Shown piece by piece: positions 1-7,731 of a stretch of DNA of 64,000 nucleotides. Source of the stretch: an uncultured Elusimicrobiales bacterium (lineage in GTDB: Bacteria; Elusimicrobiota; Elusimicrobia; Elusimicrobiales; Elusimicrobiaceae). Below the pieces are notes generated by a model, which was not told where the DNA came from, did not search any database, and was given only the letters and a program-made list of their open reading frames with translations. The stretch covers positions 339,470-403,469 of the forward strand of contig CAKUKI010000001.1 in assembly GCA_934662565.1 (NCBI GenBank). Reading direction: 5' to 3'. The translations under genes were made by a program, and so were the position numbers. Each line of letters opens with the position of its first letter. The first letter of the stretch is position 1.

Positions 1-383
1 GTACGGGGGTTGTTTTTATCTGCCGCGTAGCCGCTGGCCGCCAAGCTGGAAACATGAACAAACGTGTTTAGCCCCGCTGTTTGATTAGCCGCCGCCACTA
101 CATTTTGCGCGGCCAGCACATTGGCGCGCTCAAAATCCGCACGGGAAAAGCCAAAAATGGCCGCCGCCAAATTAAATACGCCGGAGCAACCTTCCATAGC
201 TTTTTGCAAACTGGGCACATTATTGTAATCCACCCGCACCACACGCACAGACGGATTGGCCGGCTGCACTTTGGGCTCTCGGCGTGAAGTAATACGCACC
301 TGAAAACCCGCCTGCAAAAGTGCGTCGGTCAGTTTGCGGCCGATAAAACCGTTGCCGCCGGTAATTAAAACGGTTGGTTTCAT
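1..383 (-). CDS. NAD-dependent epimerase/dehydratase, C-terminus cut by window edge
   Basis: The minus strand reads an open frame from ATG at 383 to the left edge, 127 codons. It begins with a Rossmann fingerprint GGNGFIG (residues 9-15), then a conserved VHVSSLAASG segment about 110 residues in. This is the usual start of extended short-chain dehydrogenases that epimerise or dehydrate nucleotide sugars or act as NAD-dependent reductases. The catalytic YxxxK lies beyond the edge, so the substrate cannot be told. Its ATG overlaps the stop of the upstream membrane-protein gene by one base (TAATG), so it is the last visible gene of the ftsK-to-epimerase operon. Confidence 0.85.
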   Translation of the reverse strand, partial: MKPTVLITGGNGFIGRKLTDALLQAGFQVRITSRREPKVQPANPSVRVVRVDYNNVPSLQKAMEGCSGVFNLAAAIFGFSRADFERANVLAAQNVVAAANQTAGLNTFVHVSSLAASGYAADKNNPR

Positions 384-886
384 TAATCCACCTTAATATC
401 CAAAGTATCTTCCACCTTTTTTACGGCTTTTTGGGTGTTTTTTTGTAATTTTTCTTTGGTTTCTTTTACACCTTTTTTATTGTCTTCAATTTCTTGATTG
501 ACGAAATTTTCGGCACGGTTCGCCCGACGGTGTACAAAGTCAAAATTAAACGTAAAGCGGTTTAAGCCGTGTTCAATATCCGCCTTGGTGGGGATTTCGC
601 CATATTTTATTTTGTTAATGGGGGTCACGTTGTCTTTCTGCGGGAAGTACCACAGCAAGGAACACATAATCATAACAATTAAAATAAATGTAATCAGCTT
701 ATTGAGCGACGGGAAATTATACAACCCCAACATATTGCTGATAATGGATAACACCAAAATAGCACCCGTCCACATAGCCAGCGTAATGCCTACAAAATAC
801 AGGCCTGCCGCATCATAATTGGGGTACAGAACCATCACTACAAAATAGCACATCAACAAAAACATAAAACGCTGCCAACCATTCAT
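383..886 (-). CDS. Small inner-membrane protein with coiled tail
   Basis: I do not recognise a family in this 167-residue protein. The N-terminal half has three hydrophobic segments (about 8-22, 27-50 and 63-80). The C-terminal half, from about residue 120, is rich in Lys, Glu and Gln and looks helical or coiled-coil. The start has a good ribosome site (AGGAGAAA about 6 nt before ATG). It lies 2 nt after tonB and overlaps the epimerase start by one base, so it is co-transcribed with the exbB-exbD-tonB genes. A role at the envelope is inference from context only. Confidence 0.7.
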   Translation of the reverse strand: MNGWQRFMFLLMCYFVVMVLYPNYDAAGLYFVGITLAMWTGAILVLSIISNMLGLYNFPSLNKLITFILIVMIMCSLLWYFPQKDNVTPINKIKYGEIPTKADIEHGLNRFTFNFDFVHRRANRAENFVNQEIEDNKKGVKETKEKLQKNTQKAVKKVEDTLDIKVD

Positions 887-888
887 AA

Positions 889-1605
889 TTATTTCTCCTG
901 TTTAAATTCTACCGCTACGGTAAGTTCGTCTTTCTCATAATACATAGGCAACGGCGCAAAAGGACCGGCATTAATTACGGCAGAAGAAGCCGCAAAATCA
1001 TACGTATCATCTCCGGAAGAACGCTGTACGGTCACATTTTTTATTTTGCCGTCACGGGCAATAGAAAAAGACACCAGCGCGGATAACACATTCCCCGCCG
1101 GACGGCGTTTTTCCCACTCAATCCATAAAGAATTTCTAACCTGCGTAATATACCACGGATAAGGGAAATTAGCAAAATCGGTTTGAATATTCCCGCCTTG
1201 AAATTCCCCCTCTTTGCTGGCTTGCAAAGAATCATCCTTTCCACCTTCGCCCTCTTCTAAAATACTGGGGGCGGCCAACGGCGCGGCGGCGGGTTTCTTT
1301 TTGACGGCCTGCTTTTTGGCGGAAATTTCACTCTTGGCCGCATAGGCCTTTTTGACAGGCTTGGCGGCCGGCTGTTGGCTGGCGGTATCCGTCACGGCGG
1401 GGGCTTTAACCTCGGGCGCTTTGGGCTTTTGGGCGGGGGCAGGTGCTTTGGCTTCCTGTCCGGTAGTAGCCACCACTTTGCCGCTGCCGATAAAATCTAT
1501 CGTATAGGTAGCAGAGGGCTTTTTTCCGGCCGGAAGCATCACCAGAAAAACAAGCAGAAACAGTAAGGCGTGCACTCCGCCCGAATACGCAAGATAACGG
1601 TTCAT
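889..1605 (-). CDS. tonB: TonB-family energy transducer
   Basis: The protein spans the inner membrane and periplasm and would pass proton-motive energy from ExbB/ExbD to outer-membrane receptors, or act as a TolA-like protein. Its 238 residues show one N-terminal membrane helix (about 10-27), a Pro/Ala/Lys-rich spacer (about 30-120) and a C-terminal domain (about 150-238) with the TonB pattern of beta strands around FSIARDGKIKNVTVQRSSG. The start overlaps the exbD stop by one base (TAATG). No TonB-dependent receptor is visible in this window. TolA is an alternative reading, since the spacer-plus-domain layout is shared. Confidence 0.88.
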   Translation of the reverse strand: MNRYLAYSGGVHALLFLLVFLVMLPAGKKPSATYTIDFIGSGKVVATTGQEAKAPAPAQKPKAPEVKAPAVTDTASQQPAAKPVKKAYAAKSEISAKKQAVKKKPAAAPLAAPSILEEGEGGKDDSLQASKEGEFQGGNIQTDFANFPYPWYITQVRNSLWIEWEKRRPAGNVLSALVSFSIARDGKIKNVTVQRSSGDDTYDFAASSAVINAGPFAPLPMYYEKDELTVAVEFKQEK

Positions 1606-2006
1606 TAGTTTTTAGATAAAACCCCAATACCCAGTTTGGCCGCGCCTAATTTTTTGGCGGTATCAAACACGTCCACCACAGCTTGTATGGGAACTTCTTT
1701 ATCCGCTTGGACTAAAATGGTTTTTTTATTGGCCTTGCCCATACGCAACACCAGTTCCCGCTCCAATACAGCGGGCGAGATTTTTTTGTCTGCCAGTAAA
1801 ATGGCCCCGCTTTTAAGCACTTCTATGCGGATGACGTCGTCCTCGGCCGTGGTATTAATGGCCTTGGCTTTGGGCAAATCCACGCTTAATTGCATTTGCA
1901 CCAAAAGCGGGCTCATGACCATAAAAATAATCAACAAAATCAGCGTGATATCAATAAACGGCACCATATTGATTTCCGCCATGACGGTTCTTTGTTTATG
2001 CGCCAT
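1605..2006 (-). CDS. exbD: ExbD/TolR biopolymer transport protein
   Basis: This 133-residue inner-membrane protein has one N-terminal helix preceded by NMVPFIDITLILL. The Asp in that stretch is the conserved proton-pathway residue of the ExbD/TolR family. The rest is a small periplasmic domain ending near residue 130. With ExbB it would form the proton-driven motor for TonB. It overlaps its neighbours by one base at both ends (TAATG junctions), so translation is coupled across exbB-exbD-tonB. Sequence alone does not separate ExbD from TolR; the downstream TonB-like gene favours ExbD. Confidence 0.9.
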   Translation of the reverse strand: MAHKQRTVMAEINMVPFIDITLILLIIFMVMSPLLVQMQLSVDLPKAKAINTTAEDDVIRIEVLKSGAILLADKKISPAVLERELVLRMGKANKKTILVQADKEVPIQAVVDVFDTAKKLGAAKLGIGVLSKN

Positions 2007-2647
2007 TATTCTTGCACCCGATTATAAATAATTTCGTCGGCAATGTTTTCCAATTCTTTAGAGAAAAAATTGGTTTTGCTCAAAAAATAGTTGTAGGCAA
2101 TAACAGCCGGAATAGCCACAAACAACCCAGCCGCCGTGTTAATAAGCGCCTCGGCAATACCGGCTGCCACCACGGAAGCACCCGCCGCCGCGGCAGAGCT
2201 GGAGGCTAAATCCTTAAATGCGTGCATAACGCCGATAACCGTTCCAAACAGCCCAATAAACGGCGTAATACTGCCCAGCGTCCCCAATACGGTCAAGCGG
2301 CTTTGCAGGCGGGTAATTTCCCAATCAATCACAGAGGCGGCAATTTCTTTTTGTTCTTCCTTCGTGCGGCCCCCCTCTTGCAATAAACGCAAAATAAGGT
2401 TAGAAGCCGGCGTATCTTTGGTTATTTCTTTGCGGCAGGCATCTTCCACCTTGGGGAAGTTAGCCGAGCGCAACGGGTGGCGGCAATAGGCAATTAACTT
2501 GCGTGATACACCCACCGCTTTACGCAGGCGCACCCAGCGTTCAAAAATAACGGAAAGCGAATATACGGACAATAACAATAACAAAATAAGCACCGGCCCG
2601 CCGGCGGAAAACAACTCACGCAAATTAGTCATACTGGACATTTCCAT
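2006..2647 (-). CDS. exbB: ExbB/TolQ/MotA-family proton channel
   Basis: This 213-residue protein has three membrane helices: near the N-terminus (about 12-32), at the LGSITPFIGLFGTVIG segment (about 118-140) and at LINTAAGLFVAIPAVIAY (about 165-185). The last two carry the signature of the MotA/TolQ/ExbB proton channel. It is the stator of the TonB motor. A ribosome site (AAAAGGAG) lies about 10 nt before the ATG at 2647, with a second ATG two codons later. It starts 20 nt after pgpA, so the motor genes share a transcript with phospholipid and cell-division genes. Confidence 0.9.
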   Translation of the reverse strand: MEMSSMTNLRELFSAGGPVLILLLLLSVYSLSVIFERWVRLRKAVGVSRKLIAYCRHPLRSANFPKVEDACRKEITKDTPASNLILRLLQEGGRTKEEQKEIAASVIDWEITRLQSRLTVLGTLGSITPFIGLFGTVIGVMHAFKDLASSSAAAAGASVVAAGIAEALINTAAGLFVAIPAVIAYNYFLSKTNFFSKELENIADEIIYNRVQE

Positions 2648-2667
2648 TTCTATAAGCTCCTTTTCTT

Positions 2668-3150
2668 TTAGCCGCGCACGGCAAATATTATAAAAATCTG
2701 AATCAAAATGTTGGCCATAAGTCCGGCGGCCACATCATCAAAAACCACCCCAAAGGCATTTTCCATACGGTCAAATGTTTTTACCAGCCAAGGTTTTAAG
2801 GTGTCAAAAGTTCTAAACAATACAAACGCCGCCAGTAAATACGGCCACGCGCGGGGCAGAAACATCATGGCGGTAAAATAACCGGCTACTTCGTCTATCA
2901 CAATTTTAGGGTTATCGTGTCCGGTGTATCCCTTAAATTGTACTTTTTTACAAATATACACCGCAAATGCCCAAAAAGCCAGTAAAAAAATTAAATATAG
3001 CATGCCGTCTTTGGGCAAAATATACATAAACGGAACCGCCAAAAGCGTACCCAAAAAGCCGGCCCCCGTATTTTTTTTGAACTTAAACACTAAAGGCGGC
3101 AAATAACTGATAAAAAAGCCGGTAGCTAAACAATGTATTATTTTTTGCAC
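2668..3150 (-). CDS. pgpA: Phosphatidylglycerophosphatase A
   Basis: The product removes phosphate from phosphatidylglycerol phosphate, the last step to phosphatidylglycerol. The PgpA family shows in LATGFFISYLPP near the N-terminus, HDNPKIVIDEVAGYF in the middle and FRTFDTLKPW toward the C-terminus, among several membrane helices. The longest frame begins with TTG at 3186 and would overlap pgsA by 49 nt. I prefer the GTG at 3150, preceded by a G-rich site (GGGGAT), which gives 160 residues and a normal family N-terminus. The pgsA gene directly upstream makes the substrate of this enzyme. Confidence 0.88.
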   Translation of the reverse strand: MQKIIHCLATGFFISYLPPLVFKFKKNTGAGFLGTLLAVPFMYILPKDGMLYLIFLLAFWAFAVYICKKVQFKGYTGHDNPKIVIDEVAGYFTAMMFLPRAWPYLLAAFVLFRTFDTLKPWLVKTFDRMENAFGVVFDDVAAGLMANILIQIFIIFAVRG

Positions 3151-3761
3151 GCGCCCAATCCCCACGATTTTTCTAACAATTCCCAATTATTTTTTAAGTA
3201 GGAAACCGCACTTATCCAAGTAATCACGGCGGCAATAGCCGTCATAGCGTACGGGAGCTGCTGCAACGTATAAAAAGTAATGGCAAAAAACCGCCGCGCA
3301 CAACCGGAGGTTAAGCCAATTAAGTGGTACACGTCCAACACAAAGAAAATCAACCCCACGGTAGTCATTTGGATAACCGTTTTGAATTTTCCCCACCGTT
3401 CCGCCGCCATTACTTTGCCTTCCAACGCGGCAATTACGCGCAAGGTGGAAATCATCAATTCACGCAGTAAAATAAAAAATACGGCCCAAACAGGCACATC
3501 CAGCTCTTTAATGCCCACAAACGCAAACAACGCGGCCGATACCAAAATTTTATCCACAAATGGGTCCACAATGGCCCCAAACGGCGTAATGGTATTGGTT
3601 TGGCGGGCAATTTTTCCGTCCACCCAATCGGTAGAAGCGGCCACTATAAAAATAAGGGTAGCCACCAAACGCGCCCAAGCAAACGGCATTAAAATAAACA
3701 AAAACATTACAATAGAAAGCGCCGCGCGGCTTAATGTAATTTTATTGGCTAGTGTCATCAT
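3138..3761 (-). CDS. pgsA: CDP-diacylglycerol-glycerol-3-phosphate 3-phosphatidyltransferase
   Basis: This integral membrane enzyme makes phosphatidylglycerol phosphate from CDP-diacylglycerol and glycerol 3-phosphate. The CDP-alcohol phosphotransferase signature is intact: Asp48-Gly49, Ala52-Arg53, Gly62, Asp66 and Asp70. Several hydrophobic helices follow, and 207 residues is normal for the family. The start overlaps the lolA stop in an ATGA junction, and the 3' end overlaps pgpA, which acts next in the pathway. Two Met codons begin the protein and either could be used. Confidence 0.92.
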   Translation of the reverse strand: MMTLANKITLSRAALSIVMFLFILMPFAWARLVATLIFIVAASTDWVDGKIARQTNTITPFGAIVDPFVDKILVSAALFAFVGIKELDVPVWAVFFILLRELMISTLRVIAALEGKVMAAERWGKFKTVIQMTTVGLIFFVLDVYHLIGLTSGCARRFFAITFYTLQQLPYAMTAIAAVITWISAVSYLKNNWELLEKSWGLGACKK

Positions 3762-4480
3762 TTTTTTACAACCTCTTTGAATAAATTTTTAGCAAGCGGT
3801 TTATTTTTAACCGTTTGCTTCAAATCGGCCTGTGTTTTCATCAAGTCAGATTCTATAATAATAGACTGCGGGAAAAAATCTTTTCCGTCCAACAACAAAT
3901 AAAGGGTATATGATTTATCCTTGGGGAGCAGTTTTAGTACCGTCCGCTGGGGCGTGGACTCAAACACGGTGGCCTCGTGCGCCTGCAACAGGGCCGTATA
4001 GTGGCCGAAATCAAACAACGCCTTATTGGGCTGGCCGTTTACCCACTCCGCCCACGGCATAGCGGTTATTTCTTTGCCGGAAGCATCTAAAATGCGTAAT
4101 ATTTTTTTATTGGTGACGGCGGTTTGTTCTGTTTTTTCTTCGTCATTTAAGGTATCCAGCCGCAACAGTTGCCCTTGGGCTTGAAAAAACAACTTGCCGT
4201 GCGAACGGCTGATGACCACCCCGTCATAAGAGGTAATTTGTTCAAAAGCCGTATTTAAGGTGGTTAATTTTTTATCCCACGCCGCAAATGCCTTTAGCGG
4301 GTCCGTTTGCGCCGCTTGAGGGGCCGCTTGTTGGGGCGCAGCCGGAGCGGTGGTTTGTCCGGCGGCCGTTTTTTCTTGCGCCAGAGCCGCTATTTTTTTG
4401 ACGGAAACCGGTGCGCTTTCTGCCCCAAACGCACAAACCGTTAACCCCAGCAACAAAAAACTACTTATAAACCGTTTCAT
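3758..4480 (-). CDS. lolA: LolA-like periplasmic lipoprotein carrier
   Basis: LolA carries lipoproteins across the periplasm to the outer membrane. I start at the ATG at 4480, where a signal peptide (MKRFISSFLLLGLTVCAFG) and a ribosome site (AAGGAAG) are present; this gives 240 residues. The first 80 residues hold an Ala/Gln-rich linker, then a LolA-type beta-rich domain with ITSYDGVVISRSHGKLFFQ and later LYLLLDGKDFFPQSIII. The start lies inside the end of ftsK (20-nt overlap) and the stop overlaps pgsA. The match is by fold pattern rather than strong motifs, so a related outer-membrane lipoprotein-sorting domain remains possible. Confidence 0.8.
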   Translation of the reverse strand: MKRFISSFLLLGLTVCAFGAESAPVSVKKIAALAQEKTAAGQTTAPAAPQQAAPQAAQTDPLKAFAAWDKKLTTLNTAFEQITSYDGVVISRSHGKLFFQAQGQLLRLDTLNDEEKTEQTAVTNKKILRILDASGKEITAMPWAEWVNGQPNKALFDFGHYTALLQAHEATVFESTPQRTVLKLLPKDKSYTLYLLLDGKDFFPQSIIIESDLMKTQADLKQTVKNKPLAKNLFKEVVKK

Positions 4481-6770
4481 ACGTTTCTTCCTTATAGTTA
4501 TGGTCATAGGGCGGGTTTTCCAAATCCTCAATGCCGGCATCTATCAGCTCGTAATTAATTTCCCAGCGGTTAGAGCCCTCCGGCTTGGTAATGTAGCCTT
4601 TCATTTCCAGCACGCTTAAAATGTTGGTGGCGCGCGCGCTGGAACCAAAATTGGCTTTTAATAAATCTTGTGATACGCGGCGGCGCTCTTTAATCAGGCG
4701 CAACGCCTGTAAAATTTCTTCCGCACTGGCGCCCAAACCGTCCTGCGGGCGGCCGCCGGCCTGTTGCTCGGCCACAATCTGCACGGGGTAATCCGGCGCG
4801 CCCTGCGCCCTTAAAAAGTCCGCCACGGCGTTAATTTCTTTTTCGGACACATACGCCCCCTGAATACGCAGTGGGTTTTTGTCGGACGTGCTTTGATACA
4901 ACATATCCCCGCGGCCCAGCAAATCTTCCGCGCCGGTGCTATCCAAAATAACTTTAGAGTCTATGGACGACGCCACCTGCAACGCAATGCGGGAGGGCAA
5001 GTTGGCCTTAATCACCCCCGTAATAACCTTTACAGACGGGCGCTGCGTGCAAAGAATTAAGTGAATCCCCAATGCGCGGCCCATTTGCGCCAAACGCTGG
5101 ATGGAGTCCTCAATAGAAGCTTTGGTTTGGAGCATCAAGTCGGCCATTTCGTCTATAATAACAAAAATATAGAACATTTTTTCTTCGCCGTTTTTTTCTG
5201 CCCACTGGTTGTAGCCTTCCATATTTTTCACTTTGGCAAGCTGCATAATTTTAAGGCGTTTTTCCATTACTTTTACTAACATCTGTAAGGATTTAGCCGC
5301 CCCTTGCGCGTCCGTCACCACATCTACGTCGTCGCACGAGGTTTTGGGGTCATATAAATACGGGATGCCTTCATACAGGGTTAGCTCCACGCGCTTGGGG
5401 TCAATCATTAAAAATTTAGCTTGGTCCGGACGGAGCTTGTAAATAATGGACATAATAATTGTATGCAAGCAGATGGACTTACCGCTGTTGGTAGCACCGG
5501 CAATTAAAATATGCGGCCATTTTTCCGCCACGGAACCGGCCGGCTGACCGTCCGCATAGCGGCCCAGCGCTATTGGGATAGCGGCTTTAGAGGCGGCATA
5601 GACGGAAGATTGCAAAATTTCTTTCATGGTCACCATAACAGGGCGGTCGTTGGGGATTTCAAACCCAATGGCGTTTTTACCCGGAATAGGTGCCTGAACA
5701 CGCAAGGAGCGGGCCTCCATACTGGCCTGAATGTCCTGCGTGCGGGCCGTAATGGAAGCAATCGTCACACCGGCGTCCGGCTTGATTTCATAGCGTGTGA
5801 CAACCGGCCCCGGAGATACCCCCGTGACACTGGCTTTAATATCAAAATTTTTAAGGGTTTGCTCCAAGCGTTTGGTAGCTTGGGCGATTTCTTCGTCTGT
5901 CGGGCCGACAATGCCGTTATTAACGGGGTTGTTTAACAGGTCCAAAGACGGCAGTTGAAAGGTTTTCGGGTCAAAAGGTTTGCGTTCTCCCTCCGGTTGT
6001 GTGGCGGGAGTGGCGGCCGAGTCAACGGGGGCGGAGGCCGTTTCGGCACGCATTTTTTCCGGACTGGGCAACTTAATAATTTCCGCCACCGGACGGCGGA
6101 TTTCCGGCTTAGAATGGCGTTCTTCTTCCGCTTCGTCTGTGGATTTTTCTTCGTGCGGTTGGGCGGACGCGGCGTTGATTTCCTCTTTGGCGGCTTGTAC
6201 TTTTTCTTTTAGTTCTGCGCGGGCATCTAACCATTCGTTATAATCCGCGCGGATGAACTCGCCGGTTTTTTGCACAATTACGCCCCACGGAATAGCAAAC
6301 AGCATGTGCAGCCCCACCAGTATCAGCGCTAACGAAAACACCCCCGCACCGAAAGTGCCCGCAATCCCCTTAAACCAAAAAAATACCGCGTGCCCCAGCT
6401 CTCCGCCGGAGATATTGGATTTTGTCAGTAGGGAACGGAGCAACGCCAGCAGGCTGGCCCCCGCACACAATGTGGTACCGCTGCCCAGTAAAAAAAATAA
6501 AAAGGCGGCGCTTTTTTTCCGCACGCTTTGCACCAGCCAATACGCCAGAAAAAGCGGCAACAAAACGGCAGTCTGGCCGATATATCTGTTTAATTGGGCG
6601 GCTAAATTGTCCCCCAGTTCGCCGCGCCCCACATTAAACCACAAAATACAAAAAAGCCATACGCAAAGCGCCCCGCCCAAAATATACAGGGCAGACGGCA
6701 CCCAGTTGGCAGAGGAGGCTTTTTTAGTTCTTTTTTTGGATTTTTTATATGTAGCGCAATATCTGACCAT
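4461..6770 (-). CDS. ftsK: FtsK/SpoIIIE DNA translocase
   Basis: This septal DNA pump moves chromosome ends and guides dimer resolution. The 769 residues show four N-terminal membrane helices (about 25-45, 65-83, 88-110, 128-160), a charged Pro-containing linker (about 180-280) and the alpha/beta motor. Walker A is GATNSGKS (425-432) and Walker B ends at Asp540-Glu541. The C-terminal winged-helix gamma domain follows a RRVSQDLLKANFGSSARATN segment and would read KOPS-type sites. It heads the long minus operon. No Shine-Dalgarno precedes the ATG; a TAAAAT -10 ends 7 nt upstream, so the message may be leaderless. Confidence 0.96.
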   Translation of the reverse strand: MVRYCATYKKSKKRTKKASSANWVPSALYILGGALCVWLFCILWFNVGRGELGDNLAAQLNRYIGQTAVLLPLFLAYWLVQSVRKKSAAFLFFLLGSGTTLCAGASLLALLRSLLTKSNISGGELGHAVFFWFKGIAGTFGAGVFSLALILVGLHMLFAIPWGVIVQKTGEFIRADYNEWLDARAELKEKVQAAKEEINAASAQPHEEKSTDEAEEERHSKPEIRRPVAEIIKLPSPEKMRAETASAPVDSAATPATQPEGERKPFDPKTFQLPSLDLLNNPVNNGIVGPTDEEIAQATKRLEQTLKNFDIKASVTGVSPGPVVTRYEIKPDAGVTIASITARTQDIQASMEARSLRVQAPIPGKNAIGFEIPNDRPVMVTMKEILQSSVYAASKAAIPIALGRYADGQPAGSVAEKWPHILIAGATNSGKSICLHTIIMSIIYKLRPDQAKFLMIDPKRVELTLYEGIPYLYDPKTSCDDVDVVTDAQGAAKSLQMLVKVMEKRLKIMQLAKVKNMEGYNQWAEKNGEEKMFYIFVIIDEMADLMLQTKASIEDSIQRLAQMGRALGIHLILCTQRPSVKVITGVIKANLPSRIALQVASSIDSKVILDSTGAEDLLGRGDMLYQSTSDKNPLRIQGAYVSEKEINAVADFLRAQGAPDYPVQIVAEQQAGGRPQDGLGASAEEILQALRLIKERRRVSQDLLKANFGSSARATNILSVLEMKGYITKPEGSNRWEINYELIDAGIEDLENPPYDHNYKEETYETVYK

Positions 6771-6783
6771 ACAGTATATTTTA
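6771..6783 (-). promoter_or_regulatory. Extended -10 promoter of ftsK, probably leaderless
   Basis: TGGTAAAAT reads on the minus strand with the hexamer at 6783-6778. The ATG at 6770 begins 7 nt later, the usual distance from a -10 box to the transcription start. There is no ribosome site between them. Confidence 0.6.
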
Positions 6784-6835
6784 CCAATTTTTAACGGCTT
6801 TGTAAGGTTTGCAAATTTCCCCTAAAAGGACGCGC

Positions 6836-6874
6836 AAAAAACAAAAAGCCCAGTGGCTTTTGGGCTCACTGGGC
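6836..6874 (-). terminator. Intrinsic terminator after accB/winged-helix operon
   Basis: An 8-bp stem (GCCCAGTG at 6848-6855 with CACTGGGC at 6867-6874) is followed on the minus strand by T-runs at 6847-6836. It sits just past the stop of the 84-residue gene at 6888. Confidence 0.85.
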
Positions 6875-6887
6875 GAATAAAAAAAGC

Positions 6888-7142
6888 TTATAATGCGGGG
6901 GCCTGTGGCGGCTCGTTAGTGGCCGGAGCGGGGGCCTCGGCCAATGCCACATTATAATTGAGTTCGTCCGCTTCCAGCGTAATTTTACCCTGTGCGAACA
7001 ACGTACCCAGCGCCATATACAACACCGAGCTGGACAGTTGGAACATAATTTTAAGTTTCCAAGAAGACGCCGTTTTATGCTCCGCCAGATACTGCAAAAT
7101 GCGGGTGCAGGCCACTTGGATATTTTCGGCTATCGGATTCAT
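6888..7142 (-). CDS. DUF2582-like small winged-helix protein
   Basis: The 84-residue product is mostly a winged helix-turn-helix unit: a first helix near IQVACTRILQYLAEHK, then SSSVLYMALGTLFAQGKI as the recognition region, and a short beta wing (LEADELNYNV). The tail is Ala/Pro-rich. This matches my memory of the DUF2582 family, whose function is unsettled. It lies 2 nt after accB and ends at a terminator, so it is co-expressed with the biotin carrier. A link to fatty-acid control is possible but is inference. Confidence 0.7.
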   Translation of the reverse strand: MNPIAENIQVACTRILQYLAEHKTASSWKLKIMFQLSSSVLYMALGTLFAQGKITLEADELNYNVALAEAPAPATNEPPQAPAL

Positions 7143-7144
7143 AC

Positions 7145-7645
7145 TTACGCCCGTTCAATGGCAAACAACGCATCGCCTTGTTTAATCGGCTTGCCGTTTT
7201 CCACCAATACTTTTTTAACAATACACGGGAAATCCGCGCGGACTTCGTTAAATACTTTCATGGCTTCAATCAGGCAAATTACTTCGCCTTTTTCCACCTT
7301 GGCGCCTTCTTTTACAAACGGCGGGGCGGACGGAGTGGACCCACGGAAGAAAATACCCATCAGCGGGGATTTGATTACTTCTTTATATTGTTCCTGCGCG
7401 GGCACGGCCGGATTGCCGCCTTGCGCGGCGGAAAAACCACCCGCATTGACGGGCACAGGCACCATGGCCGGTTTGGCTTTTACCAAGCGCAGATACAGGC
7501 CGTTCTGGTTATACTCAATGGTATCTAAAGAATTATCCTGCATGAATCCGTAAAGTTGCTTTACGTCCGTCAAAATCGGGGATTCTTTAGCGGCCGTCTT
7601 TTTAACGGCGGCAGGAGCTTTCTTTTTGGCTGCTGTTTTTGTCAT
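7145..7645 (-). CDS. accB: Biotin carboxyl carrier protein (acetyl-CoA carboxylase or related decarboxylase/carboxylase)
   Basis: The biotinyl domain fills residues about 88-166; Lys130 in EAMKVF is the biotin site. A Gly/Pro/Ala linker precedes it, and residues 25-60 match the N-terminal domain of AccB (MQDNSLDTIEYNQNGLYLRL). In acetyl-CoA carboxylase this protein swings carboxybiotin between the biotin carboxylase and carboxyltransferase. No accC lies next to it here, although accB-accC pairs are common. The first 20 residues are unusually Lys/Ala-rich, like the extension on the pyruvate phosphate dikinase in this window. A GAGG ribosome site lies about 11 nt before the ATG. Confidence 0.88.
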   Translation of the reverse strand: MTKTAAKKKAPAAVKKTAAKESPILTDVKQLYGFMQDNSLDTIEYNQNGLYLRLVKAKPAMVPVPVNAGGFSAAQGGNPAVPAQEQYKEVIKSPLMGIFFRGSTPSAPPFVKEGAKVEKGEVICLIEAMKVFNEVRADFPCIVKKVLVENGKPIKQGDALFAIERA

Positions 7646-7731
7646 AAAGAAAATAACCTCGGTAATAAATATAAATTGCTTATGTATATTTTACATAATT
7701 TTGCGGCCCTATGGCACGCTTGTTGCCGGTG

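Noticed and set aside
3138..3186. TTG start for pgpA
   Set aside because: It would overlap pgsA by 49 nt. The GTG at 3150 gives a normal PgpA N-terminus.
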